From Wyeomyia smithii (taxonomy: Eukaryota > Arthropoda > Insecta > Diptera > Culicidae): 64,000 bases of DNA. The notes beneath the pieces are model-generated. The model saw nothing but the letters and a program-made list of their open reading frames with translations. It made no database searches and was not told the origin of the DNA. The position numbers and the translations under genes were made by a program. The stretch lies in NCBI RefSeq assembly GCF_029784165.1, contig NC_073695.1, positions 233,556,380 through 233,620,379 of the forward strand, in the 5' to 3' direction. Below are positions 11,072 through 22,544 of the stretch, piece by piece (positions within the stretch are counted from its first letter, which is position 1; each line of letters opens with the position of its first letter).

Positions 11072-11736
11072 TCCAATTCCAAGTCCAAGTCCAAGTCAAG
11101 TCAAAGTCAAAGTCAAAGTCAAAGTCAAATTCAAAGTCAAAGTCAAAGTCAAAGTCAAAGTCAAAGTCAAAGTCAAAGTCAAAGTCGAAGTCAAAGTCAA
11201 AGTCAAAGTCAAAGTCAAAGTCAAATTCAAAGTCAAAGTCAAAGTCAAAGTCAAAGTCAAAGTCAAAGTCAAAGTCAAAGTCAAAGTCAAAGTCAAAGTC
11301 AAAGTCAAAGTCAAAGTCAAAGTCAAAGTCAAAGTCAAAGTCAAAGTCAAAGTCAAAGTCAAAGTCAAAGTCAAAGTCAAAGTCAAAGTCAAAGTCAAAG
11401 TCAAAGTCAAAGTCAAAGTCAAAGTCAAAGTCAAAGTCAAAGTCAAAGTCAAAGTCAAAGTCAAAGTCAAAGTCAAAGTCAAAGTCAAAGTCAAAGTCAA
11501 AGTCAAAGTCAAAGTCAAAATCAAAGTCAAAGTCAAAGTCAAAGTCAAAGTCAAATTCAAAGTCAAAATCAAAGCCAAAGTCAAAGTCACAGTCCAGGTC
11601 AAAGTCCAAGTCAAAGTCAAAGTCCACGTCCAAGTCCAAGTCCAAGTCCAAGTCCAAGTCCAAGTCCAAGTCTAAGTCCAAATCTATGCCCTAGTCCAGG
11701 TACAAGTCCAAATCTATGCCCTAGTCCAGGTACAAG
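11072..11736. repeat. hexanucleotide microsatellite (GTCAAA)n with GTCCAA edges, plus 30-bp duplication
   Basis: About 100 tandem copies of a 6-bp unit. GTCCAA variants cluster at both ends (11072-11095 and 11590-11680) and nearly pure GTCAAA fills the middle. Two tandem 30-bp units (11671-11700, 11701-11730) follow. It opens long frames on both strands (Asp-Phe, Leu-Thr or Lys-Ser repeats), but nothing indicates translation. Confidence 0.95.
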
Positions 11737-14700
11737 TATATTGTTTACCGGATTCCAGTTATCGGAAATTTGATCTTATCGGATTAAGGTTGAATTTTTT
11801 CAAATAACCGAAATAAAAAGCAGTTATAATTCGATAAATCTAAATTAACTATAAAATATTGTAACAAGTAGCTCTGAGTGAAAAATGCCAGAAATTTCCA
11901 GTTGTTTTCTTCCGAAGTTAGTATGTATAGCATGTTAACTCATTACACCAATAAACATTCGCGGTCAAATATATCAACCACAGTCGGCAGTTCTTTTAAC
12001 ATGATAAAAATCATAACATTTAATCGTTTACACAATCTCTCATTCGCCGATGTGCGAAAACAAAACCATCCAAACTACATGCTGTCAGTAGGTACATATA
12101 AGGCGCCATCGGCAGACAGCTCACGAGTGTGAACGGTACTGCAAAATGGAAAAAAAAAGAAATACCTCCACCGACTCCATCCTAGTCGGCAGTCGGCTAC
12201 AAGCCCAAAACCGCTCGAAGACATGTAATAAATTACTTTTACACATGTATTGCTCGTTTCTGTCACCCTGACTGGCTCCTCCTGCTACCCTCGGCCGGAC
12301 TGGTACGAATTTTGTACCCGGCTAACACGAAAACAAAAAAAAAATGTTGCAGAAACTGACACTTCAAATAAATGAAAACGGTTATTGTTTCTTACGGCAC
12401 TCTGGCGAAAATAAACCGCCAAAAATAAGCCGGATTCAGTCGGTCGACTGTGGGAACTTTTGCTCCGGTTTAAGGCGGTGCGTGAAACCATTTGAAATTT
12501 GGCGGCAGTTTGCCGACAAATTGACAATGGGTTTACGGTTTTTGTTCCAACGCAAACAGGAGAACGTCGGCAGGGAGTGCAAACGTAAAGTCGTCGGCAT
12601 GTTCATTGATTTGCTGATTTATGGGCGTTGGAATAGCTAATTTTTGTCACGTTTACTCGTTGGTCAAATCAAAATAAGATTATCGATCAGATCAGCGGCC
12701 AGACGCGATGGACGTTGCACGAAGTTTTTTAAGTCATACCAGCTAGTTTTACGAACGGTCGTGACTTGAATACGCTCAGTGGAACACTGTGTGAGAACAG
12801 GAATTGGTTTAGTTTATTAGGCAATTTTTAAGTGAATTACACGATGTTTTCGCTTTGATACGATGGTTACGGCGAACAGCATAGTTAATTTGTTTTTAGT
12901 AGAATGAGACCACCGACTTTTCTGCACAGAGAGCAGTTATTCGAGAAAAGTTTCTTCACGCCACAAGAAAAAAAAGTGCTTTACAGAAGGAGTAAATAAA
13001 TCAATTTTATTCTATTAATCTTAGCGCGCAACAAAATTTATTGCCTGTCGTTCCGGGCATACTTTAGAACTGCAGCAGTGTGGAAATCAATTGCCACCCA
13101 CATTGAAACACCCCCTCCCTCCCCCACTCGCCGAAACCACCGAAACATTCCGTTGTTACAGCGTTTCTCAGACTGTCGCCACATGCTCATGAAATACGGA
13201 AAGGATTGTGCCACACGAACAATTGTCATCGAATGGCGAACCAGGGAGGCAATCCTACATTTTAATTGAACCTGTCAGAAACGGACACAGTGGTGCCACC
13301 GGCTGGTGTAGCTGACATGTTTATGGGTCTCACGCGATATTCCGCATCCGCTGCGTGATGGTTCGTTCAGGCTGGGCTGAAACTCGTACTATCAATTCAT
13401 CGTTCAAATTGCATTTACTTGTCATCTAAGCCCCGAAGAAGATGCAGCCTGTCTACTGCTTACACAAGAGTCAGTCCTTAAAACTGATCGCTAACAGCAT
13501 TCCGAATCGTCAGTTTATTGAGTCGCACGTTGCGTAAGCCAAGTTTTGACTGGCTCATTTGAAGATTAAATGCCACGTTCAGCAATTAATCATCCTCGCA
13601 CTTTTCCGCTAAGTTTGATCTTGATCGTCCCAACTAGTTAACGGCTTCATCATATCGCCCGGGCACGATCTGGTGGCCGTCCGGCAGACGAGTGATTCGA
13701 AGAAGCCCTTTCACTTGCAGCAGTAGTCCTCAGTTCATCATTAGTCGCAAGCTTCTACGAAGCAACTACCGAGGCAGTGCGCAGATTCAGCATAATTAAA
13801 TTTTGATTTATTTATCACAGGTCGTTTAATATCATTAGCAAGTTGATTATTTGCGCTTCTCGCCGGGACACTACAAGCGAAACATGGTCGTAAACATATA
13901 AACTGCCTGCAGGCCTCCGAGCGCGCCGCAGAACGACGCGTGTAATTCAAGATTTTAACGGTTTCAGCTGCCGGGATACAATGTTTCATCACGGAACACA
14001 GCATCTTTGAAATATCACGCCACATCGTTGGGGGCTGCGAGTGACAGAGAGCGCATTCTGCACTGTTGTCAGGCGTGTTCTAATTTTTTCTGTTCTGTTT
14101 TCGTTTCTTTTTTCATTGTTTAGATGAAGGTCGGGTAATATTCGCGAATTATGACGTTGGTTCTAAACAACATCGTGATTTTTTCCCCCTAAGCAAACAA
14201 CATCGTGAACGACTGCACACAGCGCATCCGTCGGAATGCGTTGACAGAGTGAAGCAGGTGCTAGAGATGTCGGACCGTTGCCACGGAACGGTCGGTGGAA
14301 GAAAGCGATGACAGTTTTCGGCGAATCTGCTAGATCTGACTTTTGCTCAACTCCTACGAATCATTTATCATCTCTTTCTCGGGATTACTTGTTGATTGAT
14401 TGAGACATTCGTCGTAACGTCGTAGCTGTTTTCATGTAAAAGCAATATTAATGATCGGTCGGCGCACGGTAAGGCGGCTCAGGAGGTGGGCCAGTTATGG
14501 CTTGTTATGTTTATGCTTGAGAAATCACCAACCGCGAGAGGTGATTGATAGTGATCGAGAAAACAATGATGTGCGCCAAAAAAACAGTTGTTCTGGAGGG
14601 TATATAGATCATATTGTTCCTCGTTCGCTGTACACCGGTAATCTATCAAAATATCACAAAGATGTGATTGAATTCGCTCATTCATTAGATACATGTTACT

Positions 14701-15299
14701 CACATAATTTAAATTTTCTAACGTTTACGGTGTAACGCCCCACCTCTCCGTGAAGCGTAGAATATGCTCATATAAGAAGCTAAAAATTAGTCGTTCTAGG
14801 GCAACCAGAACTCAGGTTATGTTGTACTATTGGAACTTAAAATTGCAGCTTTGAAATCAATAAAAATCAATAAAACTTTTTAAGAAATTGTGTGCCCCCC
14901 TGGTGCTGACACGCGTGTTCTAATTTCGGTTAAAAAACGGATTTTTTTATAGGGCATGCAAAATGCAATAGTTTAACAAGAGCCCTTCAGCAAATAAATA
15001 ACAGCTTATCCTTTGATAATAAAATAAAACAATTCTTGCAAGGGCAAATTCGGCAACTATTAATTCGATAAAGCAGCATATCTCTTTTTTCGCTCTACTT
15101 CACCGCTGAAAAGCAATAGATATAATCTAGTTTTTGATTATCAATGAACTTAGATCTTAGTAGTGTTCCTTTCAAAGAAAATAATATTCACTAGAAGCAC
15201 AAATAGTTATGTTTCCTTCCTCTCTCTTGTCTTAGTCATAAATTCTGATTTGATTCTCAACCAGTATAATATTTTTTCGTCCAATTATGTGACTTTAGG
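11737..15299. other. unassigned, mostly single-copy
   Basis: About 3.5 kb with moderate base composition, no transposon landmarks and no convincing exon. Short frames (11878-12132, 12344-12640, 13741-14025, 14451-14735) show no family motif. It may be intron or intergenic regulatory DNA. AAACAACATCGTGA occurs twice near 14165-14210. Confidence 0.35.
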
Positions 15300-15450
15300 C
15301 TTAGACAAAATTTCACTCGTCCGGACAGGACCCGAACCCGCAATCTCCGTTGTCTCCGGCAAGGTGTTTTTGGCCAAATTAACTACTGGGAAAGGTATAA
15401 CTCGCCCTAAGCCAAAGTCGAATCACTCTCTACTATTGTGTTCGCGTATT
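15300..15450 (-). mobile_element. possible second type of tRNA-related SINE
   Basis: The minus strand has a B-box-like GGTTCGGGTCC (about 15329) preceded by CAACGGAGATTGCG and an A-box-like stretch near TTTGGCC. The arrangement resembles tRNA-derived SINE heads, but only one copy is present in the window and the A box is poor. It could also be chance. Confidence 0.3.
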
Positions 15451-15564
15451 CCAGCACGCCACGAATGGTCGGTAATTTTCACAGCTTTTTGGTAAAATTA
15501 AGCAAATATTTCGGTAAAAATTAACAAAATTATGGTAAAACTCACAGATCTTACAGAACAGTCG

Positions 15565-15809
15565 TTAAGGTGAAACGGGATTGTGGCCTTTTCCTATACA
15601 ATTTTGAGGTTAGAGTTCTTTTTACTTCTGTATTTTGATCGTAGAAAATTCGGCTTCTACTAAATAAACAGCACTCAAATTGCTACTTCAGGCATGCAAC
15701 AGTTGTGAAAACAATTAATCAAAGTTTCATGTACGTAGTCTTCATAAATCGAGAGAAAATTAGATTGCAAAATTCGAGTTGATCGCGACCACGTCCCGTT
15801 TCACCTTAA
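15565..15809. mobile_element. TTAA-flanked MITE (piggyBac-like)
   Basis: TTAA at 15565-15568 and 15806-15809 brackets a 237-bp unit whose ends are inverted repeats (GGTGAAACGGGA on the left, its complement on the right, then TGGCC-like similarity). TTAA target duplication is the piggyBac hallmark; the assignment is by that alone. There is no coding sequence. Confidence 0.7.
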
Positions 15810-16263
15810 TTTGATGCTTTTTCGCAGGAATAGCGGTATTATTACACTTTACCGATGGATTATTGAAAAAAAAAATTACCGAACGACTTTTTTTTGATTA
15901 AGTGTGCTGGTGCTGTTTTTTCTTACTATGACGTTTACAGTTACTAGCAATAATTTCTTGATAGTAAACTCAGGATTACTGTACTCAGATGTGGAAAATT
16001 CATTTTTACTACTTTAATTGGAATAATGTGGTCGTTCTTGAGAGGACGGTTTGTTTTAGTTTTCACAAAACTAGGAAATGCATGTATGTCAGCGGTGCTT
16101 CACACACAGAGAAGGGAGATCCAAAATGTAGCTCTGGGGAAGGTACTGTTTACCTTTTTGGTCCGTCCGCACCAAGATATTCGAGATCACAACAGTAATA
16201 GGACATCCCGCTGCTGCTATCCGCTGCCACTACTGCTGCAACTCGCAGCTATTTAATTATAAC
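15810..16263. other. unassigned
   Basis: AT-rich spacer with poly-A/T runs. No feature supported. Confidence 0.35.
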
Positions 16264-17015
16264 CATTAGGGTGGGGAATCGTTATATGGAAAAAACGAAA
16301 CTTGATAGCAGAAAGCCAGAAGCAAGTTTTTTTTGTTCTATTTGGGGCCCCAAACAATCCTAAATTTATTGGAAGTCGATTGGTTTTGTCTCCGCTTGGC
16401 GCATTGCATTTCAAATTTATATGGAGATTTGTATGGAAAAACCAACTTTTTCGCAATTTTTATTCTTAAGAGCTCAAAATGGCTGCCAGTGTACCGGCGT
16501 CAGTCAGATTTTCATCAAAAGTAACCTCTGACACACGTTGTAGATTCTATTTACGCCTAGAATATTGACCTGAATTTGTTTGCTTGATCCAGCTGAGTGT
16601 GTAAACTCATTACGACAGGTTACTTCTGATGGGAATCCTAAAGACGCCGGTACATTGGTAATGTTGGCAGAAAACAAGATTTTCTGCATTTGAATCGACA
16701 TACTCAACTTTGAACAACTATAGCTCTTCTTAGGGACATTCTAGCTCTTCAGTGTCTTCTGCAAAGTTGTTGGGCATCTAAAAAACTATACTTTAACATA
16801 ATGTAGTGCATTATTAGAGCATTATTGAGCTCTCAAGAAAGGTAAATGCAAAAAAGTAGGTTTTCCCATATAAATTTTCATACAAATCTGAAATGCAATG
16901 CGCCAAGCGGAGACAAAACCAATTGACTTCAGGTAAGTTTAGGGTTGTTTGGGACCACAAAAGAAACCAAAAAAACTTGGTTCTGGAAAATCGATCATTT
17001 TTCCCCACCCTAATG
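16264..17015. mobile_element. 752-bp imperfect palindrome (fold-back MITE)
   Basis: The ends CATTAGGGTGGGGAA (16264) and TTCCCCACCCTAATG (to 17015) are inverted. Similarity continues inward: the CCGCTTGGCGCATTGCATTT stretch (16391) is mirrored at 16891-16911, and GTACCGGCGTC / GTAACCT (16491-16525) is mirrored at 16619-16655. The whole unit is therefore a degenerate long inverted repeat. No TSD can be read confidently. There is no coding capacity. Confidence 0.75.
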
Positions 17016-17399
17016 ACCATCCTAGTGGCCATCTACTAGTAAACGGATAGGTTTGAACAAAAGTAGGCTCTTATATAATCCAATGAACGCATTCCCGGTT
17101 AACTAGGTATAATATTTTGTCGACCGTGTTGGGAAAGCAAGAACTAAGCGACCAAGCAGAGAGCGAAATCAGCGTTTCAACAAGGCTTGACAATTTTCGA
17201 TAGTACAATAGTTCGAATAATCAAACTACAATTTTCTGCACTTGAATGGGTACATAGATGATTTAGAGCGCGGCAAGAATGAAGGTGGAGTTTCAAACGT
17301 TCGAAAGTGAACAATTTTCGTGAAGCTCGCGATGTTTTGGGTGTTTCAGTTTGTACCCCTATATATGTTTGCTGTAAGACGTATTCCTACGTCAAATGA
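17016..17399. other. unassigned
   Basis: No feature recognised between the fold-back element and the purine-rich tract. Confidence 0.35.
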
Positions 17400-18040
17400 G
17401 ATTGAAAGTGAGTTCAGCTCTGAGGAGAACAGAGTCAAAGTGGAGAAGAACAAGAGAGTTTGAGGGAGAAATGATAAGAGCTGCAACGATAAGAAAAAAG
17501 TAAAAAGAACGAGAACGAGTGATGCGAGAATAAGACGGCAGAGAGCATTAGAGAACAGAGAAAGAGTGATGAAACAAAAGTTAATGGTTAGAATGGGAAG
17601 AAAATTGAGTATAAGAGGAAAGGTGTGATTGAGAAAAAGAGAGAGAGTGATAAAAATAGAGAGAGAGAAGAGAGATAAACTTAAACGAAAAGGAGAGAAA
17701 ACGAAAGAGAGAGGCAAAAATAGAAACAGAGAGGAGAGCAACGAGAGAGAGAAAAGAATGGCATAGAAAGCTCAAAAGAGAGAAAAAAAGAGAAAATGTA
17801 CGAGAAAGTGGACACAGAATCAGACAAAGAACGAGAGAAAATAGAAAGAGAGATAAAAAAAGAAAGGAAAGAGAGAGAACGAGTGAGAGATCAGTTGAAT
17901 GACAAGGAGATCTAGACAATTGAATACAGGCAGAGCAAGAGAACAAAACTATGGGAAGCGTAATGAAGTGGAAGAGTGAAAGAAAGAAGGAAAGAGATAG
18001 TAAAGAAGAGGGCGATAGAGAAAAAAATAAAATAAGTGGA
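17400..18040 (+). repeat. purine-rich (GA-type) low-complexity tract
   Basis: About 640 bp in which the plus strand is overwhelmingly A and G, with many GAGA and AGAGAG runs and no fixed period. The long minus frames here (Leu/Ser/Phe-rich) are composition artefacts. GAGA-factor binding or triplex formation is conceivable but unsupported. Confidence 0.8.
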
Positions 18041-18129
18041 AGAGTTTGATCTGCTAAACTGTTTTTCTCGTTCGCATGAGTAAATCATTTCATGTTTTTC
18101 TCAATATGCTCATTGTTTTTCGATTAAAA

Positions 18130-19440
18130 ATGGAATTCCACTCATTCAGATATTTTATGCTGCCGTACACAACTACTACGGAGAACACATAATCGGCGTA
18201 GGCGAGCCAAACAATTGAGAATGGAAGTGACGATCCTGTACATCTTTAGATCGCCTGCATACAACTGCTTGAAACATGATATACGAGGACACAAATCATT
18301 CAAGAACAATACGAAGGTCAGCTGCCTCAGCACACTGCCTTGTGGAACACCCAAGGTGATCGAAAAAGACTCCGGACAAAATGAATGTAACTTCACGAAA
18401 GTTTGTTGTTTGCTTAAGTAAGAACTGATCCATTTAACCAGCCAATCAGGTAGACCTAACACTTATAGTTTGTCACGCACGTGCGGTAACGTGTCCACTG
18501 CTTTTGCAAAGTCAATGTAGATGGAGCCAATTTGATTGTATAGAAACAGTTCAACATCAAGTTCGTTCTTGTGGAGCGTCGTTGGACAAATCAGTGAAAT
18601 TTCGAGATCAAGGGTTCAGCAGCATCATACAGGGCTCCATGAATCAGCGTTTTGAAGGTTATAATTCACGACGTTATTAGGATTGCCGGACTTATGGATA
18701 GGTGGGGAAACGTTCTCTTCAACAAAGAACGATTGATAAGATATCAGAAGCGAAAGTGAACGCGAACAGTGTTTCAAGGAGAACAAACGGATACCATTTT
18801 GTCCAGGAATCGGATCGAGATTGGCTTATGTCTTCTGAACGTTACATGGTATGAAGTTCAAGTAGTGTTTCAAGTTACCATTACTACTGTGACCACAGAA
18901 GGTGTGGGGCTTGCATTATAAACAGGCTAGAAACTATCGCAAAAAGATTTGTCACCTCGCTGGGAGAATATGTCGTTGTTCTATCCAAAGAGACCGTGGT
19001 AGAAAGGCGATTGCACGTTCTCTGTGACCGCATAAACTTCCAGAACATTGCAGGTGTGCTGGTTGAAAGCCGTGAGTTGTAATGATTTTCGATTGAACGA
19101 AGAGTGCTATCACTGATCTCGGATTTTGACTTGAAGTATTTTTTACGAGCCTTGCGGAGCTTATTGCGTAGAGTACGAAGTTGAACGTTTCACCAAGGCT
19201 TTTACACAGTGTCGCTGGAGGAAGATCGGCGAAAAGGGGCGTGGTCACGAAAGATTTCATCAAGTTTTTCGTAGAATTTATTAGTGATGAGATCCACTGA
19301 ATCACCGTTCAGCAATCTACCGTGCTGAGAAGGTCGTTCAAGAAGATATGAAAGTCAAGTACGCAACAGTCGACGTCGAAGTTAAGAATAAATGGCCTAT
19401 GATGAACAAGGATGTTGAGTAATGGAACCGCTGGTATTTA
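18130..19440 (-). pseudogene. relic of Jockey/CR1-like non-LTR retrotransposon (copy E)
   Basis: Read on minus, the region between endonuclease and RT is recognisable at 19140-19330 (VDLITNKFYEKLDEIF, a KPWWN block, RKARKKYFKSKSE). RT motif A lies near 18500 (IYIDFAKAVDTLPH), followed by GLPDWLVKWI. Motif B is GVPQGSV at about 18330, and the catalytic box is mutated from YADD to YAGD (about 18267). Several frameshifts and stops separate these pieces. Both the endonuclease and the 3' end are missing. The element is inactive. Clade is uncertain between Jockey and CR1. Confidence 0.75.
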
Positions 19441-19462
19441 TATCAAGTTGAAAACTATGTGT

Positions 19463-20206
19463 AACTAGCTGACCCGACAAACTTCGTCCCGCCCATTTTT
19501 GTGTTTAATTAAATAATTTTAAACATTCCAAATATGATCAAAGTCAATGGGCAAATCGTTAGAAATTATTGGTTTTATCGGAATGATAACATCCTCGACT
19601 TTTGGATTCTGTACATACCCGTATTGGGTGTTATTCAGTCCTGAAATTCAAAATGGTGTCCAGGGTCAGACTGCTTCCCAGAAGTTACCATCTTACAATT
19701 CAAAATGGTGTTTGAGATCAATTTTTAACTCCTTGCATCATTCTGGTTCCAGGGATACTTATGGGTGGTATTTGGTCCCTTTAGGCTGTTTTCAGAAACC
19801 GGAAGTCGCCATCTTGGATTTCAAAATAGCATTGGAAAACAATTTTGGGCCCCTGAGCGTCATTCTGGTTTATGAAACATCCATATTGGGTGTTATTTGG
19901 TCATTTTCGGTTGTTTTTCAGAAACCGGAAGTTGCCATCTTGCAACTCGTAATTGTCTGAGGTTAATTTTTAGCTCCTTGCATCATTGTGGTTCCAGGGA
20001 AACTCATATTGGGTAGTATTTGGTCACTTTAGGCTGTTTTCCAGAAACCGAAGTTCGTCATCTTGGACTTCAAAATGACTTGTGAAATCAATTTCTGACC
20101 TCTGGGCGTCAATCTGGTTCCGAAAACATTAATATTGAATGGTATTTGGTCATTATCGACTGTTTTCCAGACACCGGAAGTCGCCATCGTCTGTTGTCTG
20201 GTTTAT
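19463..20206 (+). repeat. dispersed element with ~125-bp internal tandem units, left part
   Basis: Begins with ACTAGCTGACCCGACAAAC and continues into about five ~125-bp units. They are marked by TATTGGGTGGTATTTGGTC-type phrases at about 19616, 19764, 19888, 20010 and 20135, alternating with CCGGAAGTCGCCATCTT. The element is interrupted by the non-LTR element at 20207-23520 and resumes to 24449. It has no protein. Its class is unknown; the defined head and tail suggest a mobile, non-autonomous unit. Confidence 0.75.
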
Positions 20207-20488
20207 TTTTATTTATTTATTTCTTTATTTATCAACAGGCCTGAAACGGCCCCAATGATAAAACTTAAAGTTAAACAAACACTAAACATTTTTGAAATAC
20301 TTTAAAAATAGTTGTCTCAACCTAATTCTAGGAGCATTTAAGTCGAAAATATGCGACACACGATTAAACAGTCTCTGAAGCCCTGTTATGGCAGCATTTG
20401 CAGCACGTTCGTTCTTCTATGGGTTAATCGGAGAAATTAACTGCCTCTTGAACTACGCAGCCTTGCTTGGATGTTGATGCGCCCTAAT

Positions 20489-21174
20489 CAGAGTTGCCAA
20501 TAAAATTTTTGGTTAAACTGGAAGAATGCTGAAGAAAAAACTGTAATAAACTGGATTCCAAATAAATTGAAAAAATAAAAACAAAAAAAAAAAATAATTA
20601 TGAAAGAGCTTTTCTGTGATTAAATCCAGAGTCTGTTTTGTTTTGTTTCGAGCTTACATTTTATAAATATTATGAACTGCAACATTTGCGTTAACAGCAG
20701 CAAATTAAAATTACGCAATCAATCTATCTCAAAATAAAGAAAAAAAACTTTTTTCAATTACTTTCACTTTTAACAAAAGAACTGTTGCAACAATTTCAAT
20801 TATTTCTGAGTTCGCTCTTGCTTGGTATCCAATTCTTCTAACAATTTTCAAACTGCTACGCTACAGAAAATAAATTGAAGATTTTTTTTTTGATCTGATG
20901 AAACCTATTAGTTTGCTTTTATCCCAACCCCGCCATTCAGTTCTTAATTTGGCCGTGTTTCGTGCGAGAAGAAAATACTGAAATTGCCGTTGAGAACATA
21001 AAAAATTAACGTTTTTTTTTTCTAAAACCAACTGGAGCTTAATTGAATAAAAAATCTGGATGAAACTGGTAAACATATGAAAAAAACTGGAAGATTTTGG
21101 GATTCAACTGTTTGACTGGATCACTTAAAAAAAACTGGAAGAATCCAGTTTAAACTGGAACATTGGCAACTCTG
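20489..21174. mobile_element. hAT-like MITE inside copy F
   Basis: A 686-bp unit with perfect 13-bp terminal inverted repeats (CAGAGTTGCCAAT). It is flanked by GCCCTAAT (20481-20488) and GTCCTAGT (21175-21182), an 8-bp duplication with two differences. CAG-start ends and 8-bp TSDs are hAT features. The interior is AT-rich with several AACTGGAAGA-type repeats and no transposase. Removing it restores continuity of the RT C-terminus of copy F. Confidence 0.8.
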
Positions 21175-22544
21175 GTCCTAGTAGAGATGGAGCATCACAA
21201 CGTCCTGTCAAGAGACCGGATACTACTAAAGCCCGAGCTGTATTCCTTCGAGCATGTAGTGGGTCAAGACGGATGAGTTGACATCGGTTTTCGTAGCTTG
21301 GTAGTCTTAATGGATCATGCCAAGGTAACTGTCGAAGGGCGTAACGAAGAAACCTGCGCTGACCATTTTCGATTCTCTCAGCTGCATTAAAGTACACTGG
21401 ATTCCACACTACTGAGCAATACTCCAGGACTGAGCGACCAAGCGAGCAGTATAAGCTTTTTAGGCAGTAAATGTCTGTGAAGTTTCTGGTCATTCGGAAG
21501 ATGAAGCCTAAGTTCTTCGATGCTTTGGCAATTGTGAAGTTTATATGCTGCTTAAACGTTAGCTTAGAGTCAAGAATTATTCCAAGGTCCTTCACGTGTT
21601 CAACGCGAGGAGCTATCACGCCAGCAACTTTGTATTCGAACTTAATTGTAACCTTTCTACGGCAAAAGGAAGTCACCGAACATTTCATTGGCTTTAATCC
21701 CATTCTATTCCGTTCACACCAATTGGTAAAAACATCGATTTGCTGTATCATCGTCAACTTCAATTCTACGGAAAATCTTTAGGTCATCAGCGAATGATAG
21801 TTTCGGTCCATCGAGTGCATGATTGACGTCATTAAAATAGAGCAGAAAGATTAGCGGTCCCAGGTGACTGCCCTGAGGTATATCTGAAGTGGCCGTAAAC
21901 GGAGCAGAATAACTTTTAGAGATATTCACGCCGAGCCGACGATTTGTTAAATAAGACTCAAACCACCTCTGAAGCGAATCACCGAAACCCATTTTTTTCC
22001 ATTTGGCTATGGTGACTTTATGGTTGATCCTGTCAAAAGCCGCAGACAAATCAGTATATATTACGTCTGTCTGACAGTTCTTCTCAAATCCTTCGTAGAC
22101 GAACGAGGTTAGCGAAAGTAGATTTGTAGCGGTTGATCGATTTGGCATAAACCCGTGTTGCTCATCGGAGATAAAGGGTTTGCAGTGGAAAGAAACTGAA
22201 TAAATTACCACCAGTTCAAACAGCTTTGATACCGCGCACAATGCCGAAATTCCTCTATAGTTGTCAACGTTGTTTTTATCTCCTTTTTTAAAAACCGGGA
22301 AGACAAAAGCAGACTTCCAAAGAGTTGGATAGGTTCCGGTACGCAGTGATAAATGAAACAGGTGTTGCAGTGGCTGTAGTAAACCTTCAATACACTTCTT
22401 CAACACGATAGCAGGAATTGCATCAGGCCCAGAAGAAAGCGACGACTTTAACTGAGAGGCAGCTGTAAGAATAATGTCGTTATCAATGCGGGTATCCGTC
22501 AACATCGCGTTTGAATCAGGTTCAAATCTTGTTGCCGCGGCCAC
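21175..22544 (-). pseudogene. reverse transcriptase of copy F
   Basis: Copies element RNA into the target site. Visible motifs: GPDAIPAIVLKKC (N-terminal RT), VFPVFKKGDKNNVDNYRGIS, motif A YTDLSAAFDRINH, motif B IPQGSHLGPLIFLLYFND, and the intact catalytic box SFADDLKIF at about 21765-21790. A one-base frameshift near 21740 switches to the thumb and C-terminal frame (QIDVFTNWCERNRMGLKPMK, VKDLGIILDSKLTFKQHI). The last residues before 21125 are read-through into the MITE, not native protein. With its catalytic residues intact and only two frameshifts in this part, it is a recent pseudogene. Confidence 0.87.

Noticed and set aside
10989..11681. 230-residue Asp-Phe repeat frame on minus (and Leu-Thr frame in the overlap)
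   Set aside because: Direct product of the hexanucleotide array; any frame is open there.
17346..17946. Leu/Ser/Phe-rich frames that look like membrane proteins
   Set aside because: Caused by the pyrimidine-rich minus strand of the purine tract; two overlapping frames look the same.
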